Positions 62,006 through 64,000 of a stretch of DNA of 64,000 nucleotides are shown here, piece after piece. Positions within the stretch are counted from its first letter, which is position 1. Each line of letters starts with the position of its first letter. Source of the stretch: FEN-1279 sp964501535 (GTDB lineage: Bacteria; Bacteroidota; Ignavibacteria; Tepidaquicellales; Tepidaquicellaceae); NCBI GenBank assembly GCA_964501535.1, contig CAZCSV010000008.1, positions 16,829 through 80,828 of the forward strand. The letters are read 5' to 3'. Below the pieces are notes generated by a model, which searched no databases, had not been told where the DNA came from, and saw only the letters and a program-made list of their open reading frames with translations. The position numbers and the translations under genes were made by a program.

Positions 62006-64000
62006 ACTGCAGGCACCATATGAACCCACAGGCGACCAGCCGAAAGCCATAAAAGAGCTTACCGAAGGAATTGAAAAAGGTCTGAAACATCAGGTTTTTG
62101 TGGGCGTTACGGGCTCCGGGAAAACTTTTTCCATTTCAAATGTTATTCGGAATATAGGCAAACCCGTTCTCGTGATGTCGCATAACAAAACTCTCGCCGC
62201 CCAGCTCTACGGTGAATTTAAAAAATTCTTTCCGGAAAACCGCGTCGAGTTTTTTATTTCTTACTATGATTATTATCAACCGGAGGCTTATATCCCTTCG
62301 ACCGATACTTATATTGCAAAAGATTTATCAATTAACGAGGAGATTGACCGTCTTCGACTCCGCGCTACTTCCGCTATAATCGAAGGAAGAAAAGATATTA
62401 TCATAGTCTCCTCGGTTAGCTGTATCTATGGCATTGGTGCACCCGATGAATATGCGCGTCAGGTGCTCGTTCTGAAAAAAGGTCAGAAGATTTCAAGAAA
62501 AAAATTATTATCCGCTCTCGTGGATATTCACTATTTAAGAAATGATGTTGATTTCAGAAGGGGAAATTTCCGCGTGCGCGGAGATATTATCGAGGTTATT
62601 CCCGCTTACGAGGACGAAACGGGAATCCGCATCGAACTGTTCGACGATGAAATCGAGAGGCTCTGTTATATAAATAGAAAAGACGGAAGCATTATTCGGA
62701 CCGATGAAAGCGTTGCTATCTATCCCGCAAAATATTTCGTTACAACACAGGAAAAAATAGATAACGCTATTATTGAAATTCAGAAAGAACTTCAGCATCA
62801 AATCGAATATTTTCAAGCCCAGAATAAATTAATCGAAGCACAGAGAATCGAACAGCGGACAAACTTCGATATTGAAATGATTAAAGAAGTCGGCTACTGC
62901 TCGGGAATTGAAAACTATTCACGCCATCTCGACGGCAGACCGCCGAATTCGCGTCCCTATTGCCTCTTCGATTATTTTCCGAAAGACTATCTTTTAATTA
63001 TAGATGAATCGCACGTTACCGTTCCGCAAATCCGTGCAATGTACAACGGTGACCGCGTACGCAAGAAAACTCTTGTCGAACACGGCTTCCGCCTTCCCTC
63101 TGCGCTTGATAACCGCCCGATGACTTTCGAAGAATGGGAAAGTATGGTAAAGCAGGTGATTTATGTCGGCGCAACACCAAGCGTTTACGAACTCGAAAAA
63201 AGCGGCGGAGCAATTGTAGAGCAGGTTATTCGTCCTACGGGATTGCTCGACCCAGCAGTTGAAGTGCGTCCCGTAAAAAATCAGATTGACGATTTAATAA
63301 ATGAAATCCGCATCCGTGCTAAAAAAGGCGAGCGTGTACTCGTTACCACTCTCACAAAACGTATGAGCGAAGACCTTACGGATTACCTCGAAGGAATCGG
63401 TGTGCGAGTGAAGTATATGCACTCGGAAGTCGAGTCGCTCGATAGAATTGATATCCTTCGCGGACTTCGTCTCGGTGATTTCGATGTTCTCGTCGGTGTA
63501 AATCTCCTTCGTGAAGGTCTCGACCTGCCGGAAGTTTCTCTCGTCGCTATTCTCGATGCCGATAAGGAAGGATTCCTCCGCTCCGAAAAATCTCTCCTGC
63601 AAACCGCAGGAAGAACAGCACGTAACGTTAACGGACTCGTGATTATGTATGCCGATAAAGTAACCGATTCTATGAGAAAAGTTATCGAAGAAACAGAGCG
63701 ACGCAGAAAAATCCAGACGGACTACAACAGGGAGCATAAAATAGAGCCGAAAACTATTTATAAAACATACGAGGAAATTATGTCCACCACAATTGTCGCC
63801 GATTCAAAATCAAAAACCGATGCAAGAAAGAAAAAGCGCGTAGGCGAATACGGCAAAACAAATCTCAGCGTCGTAACCGACCCGCTCTTCAAGCAAATCA
63901 CAAAAGAGCAGAGAAGAGAATTAATAGACCAGCTCCGCCACGAAATGCTCGAAGCCGCCAAAGACCTCGAATTCGAGCGCGCCGCTGAACTGAGAGACGA
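61995..64000 (+). CDS. uvrB: excinuclease ABC subunit UvrB (runs off the window)
   Basis: Damage-verification helicase of nucleotide excision repair; takes DNA from UvrA and recruits UvrC. The reading frame starts at ATG 61995 and is open to base 64000, covering 668 codons, nearly the whole protein. Walker A is GVTGSGKT (37-44), the beta-hairpin motif YYDYYQPEAYIPSTD follows, then helicase motifs DESHVT, GATP, LREGLDLPEV and QTAGRTARN. The window ends inside the C-terminal UVR domain that binds UvrC (LEFERAAELRD). It is coupled to the TPR gene by an 11-nt overlap. Confidence 0.98.
   Translation, partial: MDFKLQAPYEPTGDQPKAIKELTEGIEKGLKHQVFVGVTGSGKTFSISNVIRNIGKPVLVMSHNKTLAAQLYGEFKKFFPENRVEFFISYYDYYQPEAYIPSTDTYIAKDLSINEEIDRLRLRATSAIIEGRKDIIIVSSVSCIYGIGAPDEYARQVLVLKKGQKISRKKLLSALVDIHYLRNDVDFRRGNFRVRGDIIEVIPAYEDETGIRIELFDDEIERLCYINRKDGSIIRTDESVAIYPAKYFVTTQEKIDNAIIEIQKELQHQIEYFQAQNKLIEAQRIEQRTNFDIEMIKEVGYCSGIENYSRHLDGRPPNSRPYCLFDYFPKDYLLIIDESHVTVPQIRAMYNGDRVRKKTLVEHGFRLPSALDNRPMTFEEWESMVKQVIYVGATPSVYELEKSGGAIVEQVIRPTGLLDPAVEVRPVKNQIDDLINEIRIRAKKGERVLVTTLTKRMSEDLTDYLEGIGVRVKYMHSEVESLDRIDILRGLRLGDFDVLVGVNLLREGLDLPEVSLVAILDADKEGFLRSEKSLLQTAGRTARNVNGLVIMYADKVTDSMRKVIEETERRRKIQTDYNREHKIEPKTIYKTYEEIMSTTIVADSKSKTDARKKKRVGEYGKTNLSVVTDPLFKQITKEQRRELIDQLRHEMLEAAKDLEFERAAELRD

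Overview
The window is a 64 kb piece of a chromosome from an A+T-rich, Gram-negative bacterium. It most likely belongs to the Bacteroidota/Chlorobiota/Ignavibacteriota group, and an Ignavibacteria-like lineage fits best. The basis is: two secreted proteins ending in a type IX secretion (Por) sorting domain of the 'QNYPNPFNP' kind; three TonB-dependent receptors, one with a carboxypeptidase-regulatory-like N-terminal domain; a four-subunit 2-oxoacid:ferredoxin oxidoreductase; a gingipain-like C25 peptidase; and several TTG starts. The species assignment is inference. No rRNA, tRNA, CRISPR array, prophage or intact insertion sequence was seen.

Layout. 0-3 kb: DNA repair glycosylase Tag, a rhomboid protease and a thioredoxin-like ferredoxin in one operon, then an NrnA-type phosphoesterase. 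2.8-6.5 kb: a metal-type TonB receptor plus a small Cys/His-rich protein, flanked by a full lipoprotein gene and a duplicated fragment of its 3' end. 6.6-19 kb: a T9SS-exported esterase, an unknown gene coupled to obg, surE, a mitochondrial-type citrate synthase, a UPF0173 hydrolase, parA/parB, ridA, rpsT, a GH26-like glycosidase, a DUF2007 protein and an HI0933-family flavoprotein. 19-22 kb: the 2-oxoacid:ferredoxin oxidoreductase operon. 22-30 kb: the C25 peptidase, small enzymes and tex. 30-37 kb: two tandem homologous TonB receptors. The promoter-distal one sits behind a clear TPP riboswitch with its own terminator, so it is very probably an outer-membrane thiamine(-precursor) transporter. 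37-39.5 kb: a tight three-gene operon (isochorismatase-like hydrolase, thioredoxin-reductase-like flavoprotein, RlmN/Cfr-like radical SAM protein).

39.7-46.6 kb: a compact six-gene minus-strand operon encoding a PqqD-like protein, an ATP-grasp ligase, a diaminopimelate-decarboxylase-like PLP enzyme, a fusion of a urea-transporter channel to an M23 endopeptidase domain, a TPR plus beta-barrel outer-membrane protein and a TPR protein. This combination of small-molecule or peptide chemistry with inner-membrane, cell-wall and outer-membrane components is the best candidate here for an undescribed system. 46.8-48.3 kb: an ECF sigma / anti-sigma / Spy-like envelope stress operon. 48.3-54 kb: aldo/keto reductase, phospholipase D-like protein, tryptophanase, methyltransferase and ferredoxin-reductase-like protein. 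54.5-64 kb: eukaryotic-type alanine aminotransferase, TPR protein, ThpR, and a run of overlapping plus-strand genes mazG - nudix - dacB - unknown - TPR - uvrB, the last running off the window.

Non-coding structure is unusually rich. A 9-nt periodic motif close to ATAAAGTTT, always in the sense orientation of the gene, starts within about 10 nt after the stop codons of surE, gltA and tnaA. Different 7-nt periodic repeats follow or overlap the stop codons of other genes. Two REP-like palindromes sharing GTTACGAAGC-type arms lie 3' of tex and of the TPR gene. Good intrinsic terminators are visible at several gene ends.
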